The translations under genes and the position numbers were made by a program. A stretch of 64,000 nt of DNA from the NCBI RefSeq assembly GCF_002632875.1, contig NZ_NJCX01000011.1, positions 1 through 64,000 of the forward strand, given 5' to 3'. Of the stretch, positions 39,391-48,913 are shown in pieces. The notes under the pieces were generated by a model. It had not been told where the DNA came from. It was given only the letters and a program-made list of their open reading frames with translations, and made no database searches. This stretch comes from Xenorhabdus kozodoii (GTDB taxonomy: Bacteria; Pseudomonadota; Gammaproteobacteria; Enterobacterales; Enterobacteriaceae). Each line of letters begins with the position of its first letter. Positions within the stretch are counted from its first letter, which is position 1.

Positions 39391-40929
39391 TTACTGCAAT
39401 CCTCGATGAGCAAAATCCTTTAATCGGAATCCCATCAAAGCCAGTGCGGCAAAATAGCTACCTGCACCTGCAACCACAACCCCCATCAACCGCATCAGGC
39501 GTAATGCCATATTGCCCTGTTCCCAGGCGGGCATAACCCACAGTATCGTCAGCAAAACCCCAACCATGACTGCGATTGCCCCCGCCAGTTTCAACAAAAA
39601 GATCCCCCATCCTGCCAGCGGCTTAAAAATCTCACGTTTACGCAGTTGCCAATAAAGCATACTGGCATTGAAGCAGGCAGCTAAACCGATAGAAAGCGCT
39701 AACCCCGCATGTTTCAACGAACCAATAAAAGCAAGGTTCATTAACTGGGTCAAAATCAGGGTTGCAATCGCAATTTTGACGGGGGTTTTAATATCCTGGC
39801 GGGAGTAAAAACCCGGTGCCAGGACTTTAACAACAATCAATCCCATCAGGCCAAAACAGTAGGCAATTAACGCCCGTTGTGTCATTTCTGCATCAAAGGC
39901 GGAGAAATTGCCATATTGAAAGAGTGACACGGTCAAGGGTTTTGCCAGAATGCCCAACGCCACCGCACAAGGCAGGGCCAACAAAAAGCAAAGGCGCAAT
40001 CCCCAGTCCATTAACTTTCGATATTCCTCGTGATCGCCATTGGCAAAACTTTTTGCCAGTGACGGCAAAAGGATCGTGCCTAACGCAACCCCCAGCACCC
40101 CCGAAGGCAATTCCATTAAACGATCGGCATAATACATCCACGAAACCGAGCCAGAAACGAGAAATGAAGCAAAAATCGTGTTGATGATCAGTGAAATTTG
40201 ACCCACTGAAACCCCTAAAATAGCAGGCCCCATCTGACGAATAACACGCCATACCGCGCTGTCACGGAAGGAAATCCGCGGTAATACCAACATGCCTATT
40301 TTTTTCAAGTGAGGAAGCTGATAAGCCAATTGTAAAATCCCACCAGCAATCACGGCCCAACCCAATGCCATCACAGGCGGGTTACAGTAAGGGGCGACAA
40401 ACAGCGAAAAAATAATCATGCTGACATTGAGCAGTGTTGGCGCAAAGGCGGGGACGGAAAAACGGTTCCACGTATTGAGGATCGCCCCCACTAAGGAAGC
40501 CAGAGATATCAAAAAAATATAGGGGAACGTCACCCTGAGTAGATCACGGGTTAAAGTGAACTTATCCGGCGTATCAGCAAAACCGGGCGCCGTCACATAG
40601 ATGACCCAAGGGGCGGCAATCACCCCAATCACGGTGACTATTGCCAAAATCAGCGTCAACATCCCTGATATATAGGCAATAAAAGTGCGTGTTGCTTCAT
40701 CCCCCTGCTGATTTTTATACTCAGCAAGTATGGGAACAAAGGCTTGTGAGAAAGCCCCCTCAGCAAAAATACGGCGCAATAAATTAGGTAATTTGAAGGC
40801 AACGAAAAAGGCATCCGTCGCCATGCCAGCACCAAAGATACGGGCAATGATGGCGTCACGAATAAAGCCCAAGACGCGAGAGAACATCGTCATTGAGCTG
40901 ACCGCTGCCAGTGATTTCAATAAATTCAT
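39391..40929 (-). CDS. murJ: MurJ, lipid II flippase (MviN)
   Basis: From ATG 40929 MurJ is 512 residues (E. coli 511), an inner-membrane MOP-superfamily flippase with about 14 helices that moves lipid II outward. The N-terminus is [21 protein letters not shown] then [14 protein letters not shown], with the essential arginines and [17 protein letters not shown] following. An in-frame ATG 51 bases upstream adds a non-conserved hydrophobic leader and is rejected. It marks the right end of the core-genome block before the T6SS cluster. Confidence 0.96.
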   Translation of the reverse strand: MNLLKSLAAVSSMTMFSRVLGFIRDAIIARIFGAGMATDAFFVAFKLPNLLRRIFAEGAFSQAFVPILAEYKNQQGDEATRTFIAYISGMLTLILAIVTVIGVIAAPWVIYVTAPGFADTPDKFTLTRDLLRVTFPYIFLISLASLVGAILNTWNRFSVPAFAPTLLNVSMIIFSLFVAPYCNPPVMALGWAVIAGGILQLAYQLPHLKKIGMLVLPRISFRDSAVWRVIRQMGPAILGVSVGQISLIINTIFASFLVSGSVSWMYYADRLMELPSGVLGVALGTILLPSLAKSFANGDHEEYRKLMDWGLRLCFLLALPCAVALGILAKPLTVSLFQYGNFSAFDAEMTQRALIAYCFGLMGLIVVKVLAPGFYSRQDIKTPVKIAIATLILTQLMNLAFIGSLKHAGLALSIGLAACFNASMLYWQLRKREIFKPLAGWGIFLLKLAGAIAVMVGVLLTILWVMPAWEQGNMALRLMRLMGVVVAGAGSYFAALALMGFRLKDFAHRGLQ

Positions 40930-41693
40930 AGTATTTTCTAAATTAATTTTTATGAAATGGACATAAAAGATGTAAAGCAATTAGGCCAAAGAAATCAAGA
41001 TAATATTGTTGAATATTAATAATTTCTATGGCTGGATGAATTGCAAACACCCCACATACAACCAAATGTTCCTGCAAAATGTTGGTTTTTTGTAACCCAA
41101 ATGCTACTCAGAATCTTCGTTCGTATCCTTATCAACCCTATCTCCTACCCTCAACCCCATGTACCTTAGAGAAAATACCCATCTTCATAAAAACAACTTC
41201 ATAAAATTCACAAAAAAGAAGTTAATGATTAAAAAACTTATTTATGCCTATTTCAATCATTAAAATCAAAGAGATATTTTCTGATAGAAACTATGTTAAC
41301 CAGCTTAAAAAGCATTCTATCCAACAAGGCATTCAGGGTTCAATAATCAGCCTGCTTTTCTCAAATATACATTATAAATTAATCTGTTATGCGCTCCAAT
41401 CTAAAACAATCCCTAACCAATAGGTTTGCCTTATTATCGGGTTAAACAATTTAGTATTTCTTAAAAAATATTATTTAATAAATACATAGACATCTATAGA
41501 GACAAAATAAAATAAAACAATAAAAATAAACTTATATATTTCATAAACAGGATAGCGTCTACAGATTGCAAACAGTGAACATTATGCTTAACTCATATCA
41601 GAGAAACTATCACCCTATTATTACTCCATTTTCTGTATGTTCCTTAGGTTGCAAGGAATATGCGGTAGCTATGACCTCATGCAAGGATATCCT
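40930..41693. other. AT-rich gap between murJ and vgrG (764 bases)
   Basis: This stretch is strongly AT-rich, especially 41440-41560, and should contain the promoter(s) for the vgrG module and for murJ. No gene, phage remnant, tRNA or clear regulator site was recognised. An 80-codon frame starting at 41566 overlaps vgrG out of frame and is not supported. Confidence 0.5.
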
Positions 41694-43910
41694 ATGGAAA
41701 GACAGTTTATCGCACATACCATATTGCCGAATAAATCTTTATATTTCAAATCCCTTAGAGGGAGAGAAAGGTTATCTGAAGTCTATGAGTTTGAAATTGA
41801 ATTATTAAGCAAGAAAAGATTATCAGACCCAGTATCCCTGCATAATACGGTACTTACTGTAGAAATAAAAAATAAGTCAGCGCCAACAAGATACTTAAGT
41901 GGACAGATAGAAAAAATATCCTACGATCCATTTTATAAATATGATGACAGGCTTTATTTATATACCGCCACCGTCAAGCCTAAGTTATGGGAATTGCAAC
42001 AGAAATTTGGTTATAGTATATGGCAAGATAAAACTGTACCGGATATTATTGCCGAAGTCCTGAATGAATCTGGCATTTTGTTTGAAAACCAACTTGTTGA
42101 AAAGTATCGCACATGGGAATACTGCGTCAAACATAATGAAACTGATTTCGATTTTATCCACCGTCTAATGGAACATGAAGGAATTTACTATTATTTCAAA
42201 CATGATATGGGAAACCATACCCTGATTTTGGTTGATGCTCCTCAATCACATGAACCAATGCCTGGATATAATAAGATTAAATACATCAATACGGGTAACT
42301 CACTGCAAAAACATCTCACAGAATATATCTACCGTTGGAATGTCTCTAGTATCACCATCCCGAACACTTATAGCCTTGACGACTACGACTTCCGTAAGCC
42401 ACGGGCTGAACTGTATACAGCCATTCAGACTCCAGCCAGCTCTATTGATAATACGGAGATATTCATTTGGCCAGGACACTATGTAGAAAATGAACAAGGA
42501 CAATTTTATGCCAAAGTTCGTCAGCAAGCTGCCGAAGCAAAAAGTGAGCGGGTTAATGGGAAAGGAAATGTGCTGGGAATGGCGCCTGGGCATATTTTCA
42601 CACTATCCCTACCCAGTGGCATTAAAGGCGATGATCATGGTGACTATTTAATTATAGGCACACATTACTCTCTTCATGAAAAGCCTTATATGGCTGCACC
42701 TTCTGACGATATTTTTGATGTTGTTACTGACGAAATTTTTAATGCCATCACGGGCGACCTTTTTGATTCAGATTCAAATTCAAATACAAGAAAAAATGCG
42801 ATTCAATTTGAAGCAGTGCCTGCCAGCACCCATTGGAAACCACTGGCAGTGACACCATGGCCAAAAGTGACGGGTCTTGAAACCGCTATCGTCACCGGTC
42901 CCAAAGATAAGCAAATATGGACTGACAAATACGGCCGGATAAAAGTGAAGTTCCGTTGGGATAAAGACGACAAAAAAGATGATACCCGCTCTTGCTGGGT
43001 ACGAGTTGCAACCCGTTGGGCTGGCTGGCGTTATGGCAGCATATCTGTCCCTCGTGTGGGCGAAGAAGTGGTGATTAGTTTTGTTAATGGTGATCCTGAT
43101 AAGCCTTTAGTCATCGGCAGTACTTATAACAATGAGAATATGCCACCATGGGAGTTACCCAAACATGAAACCCGTGTCGGTATTATGTCGAATACGAAAG
43201 GCGGTAAGCATGATCAGGCCAACTATCTTTTTTTAGATGATGAACCCAATAAGGAGTTATTTGATCTGCATGCGGAACGTGACATGAATATCTCGGTGGA
43301 AAAAGATAAGAAAGTCACTGTTGATGGAAACCGTACGACTGAAATAAAAAAACAGCAAAAAGACACCGTAACGGGAAATGCCAATTTCACCTATAAAGCA
43401 GATCATGAAACAACGATTAAGGGTAAAGATATATTAACGGTCGAAAGTGGCCAGAAAGCGTCTATTAAAAATGGACGAAAAACCGAGATCAATGGCGGTG
43501 ATACTTACAAACTGACGGGGGATCTCAAAGCAACTATTAATGGAAATTGGATTCAGGACATTACCGGGGTGACAAAGATCTCAAGCCCTAACCTTATTAC
43601 CATAAAAAGCGATACCAATGTAATAATAGATTGCCCGCAATCTATTTTTTCATCGAAAAATACAGCTATATCCATGGCAGGGTTCGACATGAGTATAGTC
43701 GGAACATCAGTATCTTTTATGGGATTACACATGGGTTCGACTGGGACGAATATTTCATCAACTTTATTTGATATCAGTAAGACTATTTGCTCCATCACTA
43801 AAGCAGATGTAGGCCTGAATAAATCCACTGTGGAATTGGGCAATTCAACAGTTTTCATTAACATTTCAAACGCCAATATCTCAAATAGCAGCTTACACAT
43901 CATCAGTTAA
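41694..43910 (+). CDS. vgrG: VgrG, T6SS spike protein (TssI)
   Basis: The 738-residue protein is the trimeric spike of the type VI system. The N-terminal gp27/gp44-like part runs to about residue 330 (ERQFIAHTILPNKSLYFKSL, TDFDFIHRLMEHEGIYYYFKH). The gp5-type OB fold is at about 405-480 (DKYGRIKVKFRWDKDD, RVATRWAGWRYGSISVPRVG). The rest is a beta-helix needle ending ISNSSLHIIS, with no added effector domain. An acidic insertion with repeated DDIF/DEIF/GDLFD motifs precedes the OB fold (about residues 335-365). The start at 41694 follows AAGGA by 7 bases; the in-frame ATG at 41637 lacks this. Confidence 0.95.
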   Translation: MERQFIAHTILPNKSLYFKSLRGRERLSEVYEFEIELLSKKRLSDPVSLHNTVLTVEIKNKSAPTRYLSGQIEKISYDPFYKYDDRLYLYTATVKPKLWELQQKFGYSIWQDKTVPDIIAEVLNESGILFENQLVEKYRTWEYCVKHNETDFDFIHRLMEHEGIYYYFKHDMGNHTLILVDAPQSHEPMPGYNKIKYINTGNSLQKHLTEYIYRWNVSSITIPNTYSLDDYDFRKPRAELYTAIQTPASSIDNTEIFIWPGHYVENEQGQFYAKVRQQAAEAKSERVNGKGNVLGMAPGHIFTLSLPSGIKGDDHGDYLIIGTHYSLHEKPYMAAPSDDIFDVVTDEIFNAITGDLFDSDSNSNTRKNAIQFEAVPASTHWKPLAVTPWPKVTGLETAIVTGPKDKQIWTDKYGRIKVKFRWDKDDKKDDTRSCWVRVATRWAGWRYGSISVPRVGEEVVISFVNGDPDKPLVIGSTYNNENMPPWELPKHETRVGIMSNTKGGKHDQANYLFLDDEPNKELFDLHAERDMNISVEKDKKVTVDGNRTTEIKKQQKDTVTGNANFTYKADHETTIKGKDILTVESGQKASIKNGRKTEINGGDTYKLTGDLKATINGNWIQDITGVTKISSPNLITIKSDTNVIIDCPQSIFSSKNTAISMAGFDMSIVGTSVSFMGLHMGSTGTNISSTLFDISKTICSITKADVGLNKSTVELGNSTVFINISNANISNSSLHIIS

Positions 43911-43915
43911 TAACA

Positions 43916-44018
43916 TATACCGGTTGCCTTTCAATATGTGTCTTATATCTCCCCGCGCCGCGGGGAGATATAAACACTCACATTGGCTGCATCTACAACT
44001 TGAAGTTGGACTGGTATA
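43916..44018. repeat. palindromic repeat element, copy a (after vgrG)
   Basis: The 103-bp element runs from TATACCGGTTGCC to GGACTGGTATA. Its core is a perfect 31-bp palindrome (43943-43973; arm TTATATCTCCCCGCG, centre C). Related copies are at 48803-48887 (same orientation) and 59156-59246 (inverted). Confidence 0.85.
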
Positions 44019-44049
44019 AATCAAAAAGTTATATCACATTGAGATTGTT

Positions 44050-46644
44050 ATGAAAGTGATCAAACCACTGCGACTGAGTATGCTTTATCGACCTTATCGT
44101 TGGTCACAAAAAAACCACCTTGGGGTCTCTATTATGGCGCTAGCGGATATGGGTCCTTCCCCACGTTTGCGCCCGGAAGCAGAGCTTTGGCAACTTGCAG
44201 CGAGTGAGCTGGAAACCTGTCAGGGTATTATCGATCTCGCGATGCCTAAACCTTGTGCTGAATTTCTGGCTACAGGATATGCCTATACCCATCATCAGGC
44301 TGATAAAACCGCCAGTGCTGCCCGTATCCAGGTTGGACAGTTGGATAAGACACTGATTGCTTTCGGTGATCGCCATTGGATCGATGATTCGCCCTCAAAA
44401 CCACAGCCTTTTGAGCAGATGAGGTTGGACTGGAGTCGAGCTTTCGGCGGCGAAGGCTATGAGGAAAATCCGCACGGAATAGGTTTCAATCCAGAAGAGC
44501 TGGGCAATGGGATGAAAATCCATCGTCTGCCTAACATTGAATCACTGCATAATCGATTGATATCGCAACGACAATTAACTTCACAGCCGGAAACCCCTGT
44601 TCCGGCAAGTTTTTGCCCCTTAGATTTTATCTGGTCACGCCGTTTTAGCCGTATTGGAAAAAAATATGACAAGGCATGGCTGGAAAACGAATTCCCCGGT
44701 TTTTCCAATGACATTGATTGGCGGTTATTTAATGCCGCCCCCGAAGATCAATGGTGGGAAGAAAACACCACATTGCCTGAGCAAGCGAAGTGGCGTATTT
44801 GGAATATGCATCCAGAAAAGCCTGTCCAGCAAGGTGTTTTGCCGACATGGCAAGCACGTTGCTTTATCAAACGATTACGTCTCAATGAGGAGATTTTTGA
44901 AGAAATTCTCATGCGTAATACCACCGTGTGGTTTTTTCCTCACCTGGAAAAAATGATCCTCATTTGGCATGGCAGCACACAAATTAATGAAGATGACGCC
45001 AAGGATGTCTTGCAAATGGTATCAGCACTGGAATTGGGCGATAAACCCCGTTCAACGGAGCATTACTTGCGGGTTGTTGAACAACGTCTGGATAAAGAAA
45101 AAGGGGCCTTATACAGTTTTCGGGAAAAAGATCTTATCGCTGAAGAGATTATTGGCCCATGGCTGGATACCGAACAACCTGCTGGTGACTCACCCTTGCT
45201 ACAAGATTTTAAAAATCATGAAAAACGCCTGCGGGAGCAACAACAAGAACAACTTGATCAATATGGTTACGATATCAATACCTATCTCCCGGCGGAAACA
45301 GATCCCCCCTTCCCCTCCCAGCCGAAGCTGGATGAATTACCGGAGTTCATAGAAAAAATCGAACAATATTCTGCTGAAAAACAGGCTGAAGCCCAATTGC
45401 AACAAGCAGAAATGAAAGCCTTAGGGACAGAAAAAGGGGTTGATATTGAAAAATCGACGAGTGAGTCACAAGCCACCGGGCCAGAAAACCTGCATCAGAT
45501 GCGGGATATGTTACAACAACAAAAACAGCAGATGGGTTTCAATGACAAAGAGCTGGCACAAATCGAACAATCATTACACGCAATGTATTTATCTTCGGTA
45601 CAGACACAAAGCCCTGCCCCGCGCCTGACAGGCAGCCTGTCACAAATCATTCGAAAACGAGTACAAAAAATCATGCAAGAAGGCGGAAATTTCACTGGAA
45701 TGGATTTTACCGGCGCTGATTTGTCCGGTATGGATCTGCGGGAAGCCAATTTCAATCGCGCCTTGTTGGAAAGTGCATGCTTAAATCATTGCCAACTGGA
45801 TGGCGCCAATTTCAACGAAGCCATACTAGCCAGAGCCGAAATTTGCCACGCTTCGTTACGTGCAGCCAAATTCGATAATGCCAACCTATCGCTGGCTAAA
45901 TGTGAACAAAGTGACTTTTCTTCTGCACGTTTCACCGAAACCCAATTACAAGAAACCCGGTTTGATCATTGTCACTTTGACCATGCCATATTGACCGACC
46001 TGCTCTTGCAAAAAATTTTCATTACACATTGCCAATTCCAATACTCACAATGGCAGAACTGTACGTTTATGGAACTCGAACTTCCTGCACTCAAGTTCAA
46101 CCACACAAATCTGAATAAAGTTTCATTTATTAAGTGCAAGCTACAAAAAGCCATTTTTGATCATGCCGAGCTGGAAAGTTGTTCATGGGTGGAAACGGAA
46201 GCAAACGGTATCCGATTTCATTCAGCCACGTTGCTGACCTGCGCCTTTGCTATGGACAGTGAGCTTAATCAAGCCGATTTCAGCTATGCCACCTTGACGG
46301 AATGCAACCTACGCCAAATTCCCCTGGTCAATGCGACATTCTATGCCACGACCCTGAATAACAGTGATCTCAGTGAATCCAACTGCCAGTCAGCGAATAT
46401 GCAGTACCTTGATGCAGGAAAAAATACCTTTATTAGAACAGACTTTAGCGGGGCGTTACTGAATAACGCCAACTTGATGGGCGCATTTATGCAGAAATGC
46501 AGCTTCAATAAGGCAGATTTACGCGAAGCCAATCTCTTTCGTACTGATATGTCCCAATCGATTATCAGTGATTCAACCTCAATCACGAATGCTTATATTA
46601 AGCGCACCAAGACCTTGCCCAAACGAGATAAGGATGTGATATGA
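44050..46644 (+). CDS. DUF2169 T6SS adaptor fused to pentapeptide repeats
   Basis: The 864-residue protein has three parts. Residues 1 to about 350 are a DUF2169 domain (MPKPCAEFLATGYAY, IAFGDRHWID, MRLDWSRAFGGEGYEENP, GIGFNPEELG). DUF2169 proteins act as adaptors or chaperones that load DUF4150/PAAR-like effectors onto VgrG, as shown for the Agrobacterium Tde2 locus. Residues about 390-540 are rich in Q, E and K and likely a coiled coil. From about 545 to the end is a long pentapeptide-repeat beta-helix (FTGMDFTGADLSGMDLREAN). The stop overlaps the next start by 4 bases. The exact job of the repeat part is unknown. Confidence 0.88.
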   Translation: MKVIKPLRLSMLYRPYRWSQKNHLGVSIMALADMGPSPRLRPEAELWQLAASELETCQGIIDLAMPKPCAEFLATGYAYTHHQADKTASAARIQVGQLDKTLIAFGDRHWIDDSPSKPQPFEQMRLDWSRAFGGEGYEENPHGIGFNPEELGNGMKIHRLPNIESLHNRLISQRQLTSQPETPVPASFCPLDFIWSRRFSRIGKKYDKAWLENEFPGFSNDIDWRLFNAAPEDQWWEENTTLPEQAKWRIWNMHPEKPVQQGVLPTWQARCFIKRLRLNEEIFEEILMRNTTVWFFPHLEKMILIWHGSTQINEDDAKDVLQMVSALELGDKPRSTEHYLRVVEQRLDKEKGALYSFREKDLIAEEIIGPWLDTEQPAGDSPLLQDFKNHEKRLREQQQEQLDQYGYDINTYLPAETDPPFPSQPKLDELPEFIEKIEQYSAEKQAEAQLQQAEMKALGTEKGVDIEKSTSESQATGPENLHQMRDMLQQQKQQMGFNDKELAQIEQSLHAMYLSSVQTQSPAPRLTGSLSQIIRKRVQKIMQEGGNFTGMDFTGADLSGMDLREANFNRALLESACLNHCQLDGANFNEAILARAEICHASLRAAKFDNANLSLAKCEQSDFSSARFTETQLQETRFDHCHFDHAILTDLLLQKIFITHCQFQYSQWQNCTFMELELPALKFNHTNLNKVSFIKCKLQKAIFDHAELESCSWVETEANGIRFHSATLLTCAFAMDSELNQADFSYATLTECNLRQIPLVNATFYATTLNNSDLSESNCQSANMQYLDAGKNTFIRTDFSGALLNNANLMGAFMQKCSFNKADLREANLFRTDMSQSIISDSTSITNAYIKRTKTLPKRDKDVI

Positions 46645-47708
46645 GTTTACTGACGCTCGATGAACTGGTAAACAAAATCAAGCATGGTGAGATTATTGAA
46701 AAAATCAGTTTGCAACATATCGCCTTGGCCGGGCGTGAGTTATCCAGGGGTATTTTTAAAGAAGTCGATTTTTCAGGCGCTGATTTATCCCATGCTTTAA
46801 TAAAAGAGTCCACGTTTATCGAGTGCCAGGCAGAAGGGGTAAATTTCGCCTCTTCCACACTTGAGCAAAATACATTTGAACAGTGCAATCTTGGGCGAGC
46901 CGTTTTCAATGAAAGCGCATTAACAGACACTGTATTTAATCAATCTGTCTTAAAAAAAACACAATTTACGGCGACAAAACAAAAGAATACCCAGTTTTTA
47001 TCTTGTTCACTGCAATATGCGGATTTCAGCCACAGTCAATTTGATAGGATCACCTTTCTTTCCTCATCCATGGATCACACAAAATTTAGCCATGGTCACT
47101 ATTTTTTAGTCACGTTTTTTCGTCAGGATTTACGGACAAGCGATTTTTCTGCCACTGAATTTGGCAAAACCACTTTTTTTGAATGTGATTTACGTCAGCA
47201 AAATTTCCATAAACAAACCCTTAAAGCGTGCCAGTTTATGGGAAGCCAGCTTGAATCCGCCAATTTCAATGATGCCATACTGAATAATTGCAATTTCAAA
47301 AATGCGATTTTAAAAAATGCCTCATTATCGAATGCCAATGCAACTCAGGCGTTATTTATCGACGCGGATTTAACCCTGGCCTGTTGTAAAAACAGCGGGT
47401 TTGAACAAGCCCTTTTTATCGGTGCATGCCTTGAATCTGCCGATTTCCGGCACAGTAATCTGGCATTGGCCGTCATGCACAAGGTACATGCAGTGAATGC
47501 ACAATTTACGGGTTGTCATATGCCTTACGCGGATTTTTCCTATGCCAACGTTAACAACAGTGATTTTCGCACGGCTCACTTCACGAGAACACTGTTTCAT
47601 CGTACCCAACAAGTTGGGGCCATGTTCTCTGACCGTCAGGGGATTCTGGAAAATGATCCTGAGCTGTTTGCCGCTGAAGAGTGGAGTATGCAACATAACA
47701 AGATTTAA
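46641..47708 (+). CDS. pentapeptide repeat protein of the T6SS module
   Basis: The 355-residue protein is almost entirely pentapeptide repeats of the A(D/N)LXX type (EVDFSGADLSHALIKESTF, ANFNDAILNNCNFKNAILKN), predicted to form a right-handed quadrilateral beta-helix. The first 35 residues (LTLDELVNKIKHGEIIEKI) form a helical cap. It is translated from an ATGA overlap with the DUF2169 fusion. Possible roles are structural scaffold, chaperone partner or DNA-mimic; nothing in the sequence decides. DUF2169, pentapeptide, DUF3540 and DUF4150 genes recur together in T6SS loci of other Proteobacteria. Confidence 0.85.
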   Translation: MSLLTLDELVNKIKHGEIIEKISLQHIALAGRELSRGIFKEVDFSGADLSHALIKESTFIECQAEGVNFASSTLEQNTFEQCNLGRAVFNESALTDTVFNQSVLKKTQFTATKQKNTQFLSCSLQYADFSHSQFDRITFLSSSMDHTKFSHGHYFLVTFFRQDLRTSDFSATEFGKTTFFECDLRQQNFHKQTLKACQFMGSQLESANFNDAILNNCNFKNAILKNASLSNANATQALFIDADLTLACCKNSGFEQALFIGACLESADFRHSNLALAVMHKVHAVNAQFTGCHMPYADFSYANVNNSDFRTAHFTRTLFHRTQQVGAMFSDRQGILENDPELFAAEEWSMQHNKI

Positions 47709-47722
47709 TCGGGAGAATCAAA

Positions 47723-48352
47723 ATGACTAAGCCTTCTTATGCGCTTTCCCCATCCCCCTTTACTACTACCCTGACCACTGAGCCATTGCAGCAGATGACA
47801 GGCCAAATTGTTGATATTCTTCAAGGGGGTAGCTTTATGGCGGAAAGCAATAACCATCGTGGCTGGCATTGCCGGCAAGCTGCCAGTTGCCTGTTGACGC
47901 CCAGCATGGGAGATACGGTACTGATGACTAAAATCAATAATCAACTCTGGATATTAGCCATATTGGAACGGGCGCAGCAGCAACCCGCTGAAATCAGTAT
48001 CCCCGGTGATCTTTCCATCGTTTCACAAGGAAACTTAAGTATGCACAGCAACGGATTTGCGATCACCGCCAACAAGGGAAATTGCCATATCAGTGAAATG
48101 CAATACCGCGGGAAATCCCTGTCTGCATGGGTATCCGTCACTCGTTTGGTCGGCAATCAGCTCGAATCTCTCTGGAAAACAGTCACGCAACTCAGCCATC
48201 ACCTGTTTCGCCATACAACCCAAACAGAGCAGGTTCGTGCTGGCCAGTTAGATATGCAAGCTGAAAACTATGCCCGATTGCATGCTCAACAGACGATTGT
48301 CTCTGCAAAAGCCATCACCAAAATCGATGCTGAACAAATTCATATCGGCTAA
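47723..48352 (+). CDS. DUF3540 domain protein, T6SS accessory
   Basis: The 209-residue protein fits DUF3540, a family found beside DUF4150 and DUF2169 genes. It has an N-terminal beta-rich half (GGSFMAESNNHRGWHCRQAA, SLLTPSMGDTVLMTKINNQL-like strands, WILAILERA) and a region with spike-like repeats (ISIPGDLSIVSQGNLSMHSNG). The second half is helical (SLWKTVTQLSHHLFRHTTQT). The repeats recall VgrG needle repeats, so a role at the spike-PAAR junction is plausible but inferred. It starts 14 bases after the pentapeptide gene, with GGGAG as ribosome binding site. Confidence 0.8.
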   Translation: MTKPSYALSPSPFTTTLTTEPLQQMTGQIVDILQGGSFMAESNNHRGWHCRQAASCLLTPSMGDTVLMTKINNQLWILAILERAQQQPAEISIPGDLSIVSQGNLSMHSNGFAITANKGNCHISEMQYRGKSLSAWVSVTRLVGNQLESLWKTVTQLSHHLFRHTTQTEQVRAGQLDMQAENYARLHAQQTIVSAKAITKIDAEQIHIG

Positions 48353-48378
48353 TTCATTTCTGCTAAAGGAAAAAGGCT

Positions 48379-48771
48379 ATGTTTGCTAACACTCAAGGCG
48401 GTGGAATGGATATCGCCACTCCCGATGTTTGCCTGACCCCAATGTTTACGCCTGTTCCTGTGCCTTACCCCAATATGGCACAAGGCGTTACCGGTATAAG
48501 CAATGCAATTAACATTCTATTTATGGGGTGTCCAGCCCATAATCTGGCCACAACCATACCAATGACAACAGGAGATAATGCCGGCACCAACCTTGGCGTA
48601 GCTTCTGGCACCGTAATGGGCCCTGCCCGTCATACTATGGGTGCCAACTCCGTCTTGATTAAAGGCTCTCCGGTCACCCGAATGTCAAGCTCTACCATGC
48701 AAAACTCAACGAATGCCATGGGTTCACGCATTGCTCCCAGCCAAACAAAAGTCCTGATCATTGCTGCCTGA
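48379..48771 (+). CDS. DUF4150 PAAR-like tip protein
   Basis: The 130-residue protein is a stand-alone DUF4150 PAAR-like domain: MFANTQGGGMDIATPDVCLTP, FTPVPVPYPNMAQG, GCPAHNLATTIPMTTGDNAG and VLIKGSPVTRMSS. Such domains cap the VgrG spike and often carry C-terminal toxins, but here the protein ends right after the domain (KVLIIAA). AAAGGAAAAAGGCT precedes the ATG. No toxin or immunity gene follows; the next gene is tssJ after a repeat element. Confidence 0.88.
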   Translation: MFANTQGGGMDIATPDVCLTPMFTPVPVPYPNMAQGVTGISNAINILFMGCPAHNLATTIPMTTGDNAGTNLGVASGTVMGPARHTMGANSVLIKGSPVTRMSSSTMQNSTNAMGSRIAPSQTKVLIIAA

Positions 48772-48802
48772 TATTTTTATTTTTTCTTTATTAAAAGAAT
48801 AT

Positions 48803-48887
48803 TATACCAGTCGCCTTTCAAGATGCGTCTTATATCTCCCCGCTTCGCGGGGAGAAATCACACGCATATTGAAGTTAGATTGGTATA
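48803..48887. repeat. palindromic repeat element, copy b (before tssJ)
   Basis: The 85-bp element runs from TATACCAGTCGCC to GATTGGTATA. The core stem is TCTCCCCGC, loop TTC, GCGGGGAGA. Flanking arms (CCTTTCAAGATGCG against CGCATATTGAAG) also pair, so the whole element is one long imperfect hairpin. Confidence 0.85.
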
Positions 48888-48913
48888 TGTCTAAATAGGC
48901 TTCGACTAATATT

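Noticed and set aside
41040-41100. Terminator-like AACCAA/TTGGTT pair with a T-run upstream of vgrG
   Set aside because: The 6-bp stem with a 16-base loop is too weak to call in AT-rich DNA.
41566-41808. 80-codon frame overlapping the start of vgrG
   Set aside because: It overlaps vgrG out of frame, has no family resemblance, and vgrG has a good ribosome binding site at its own start.
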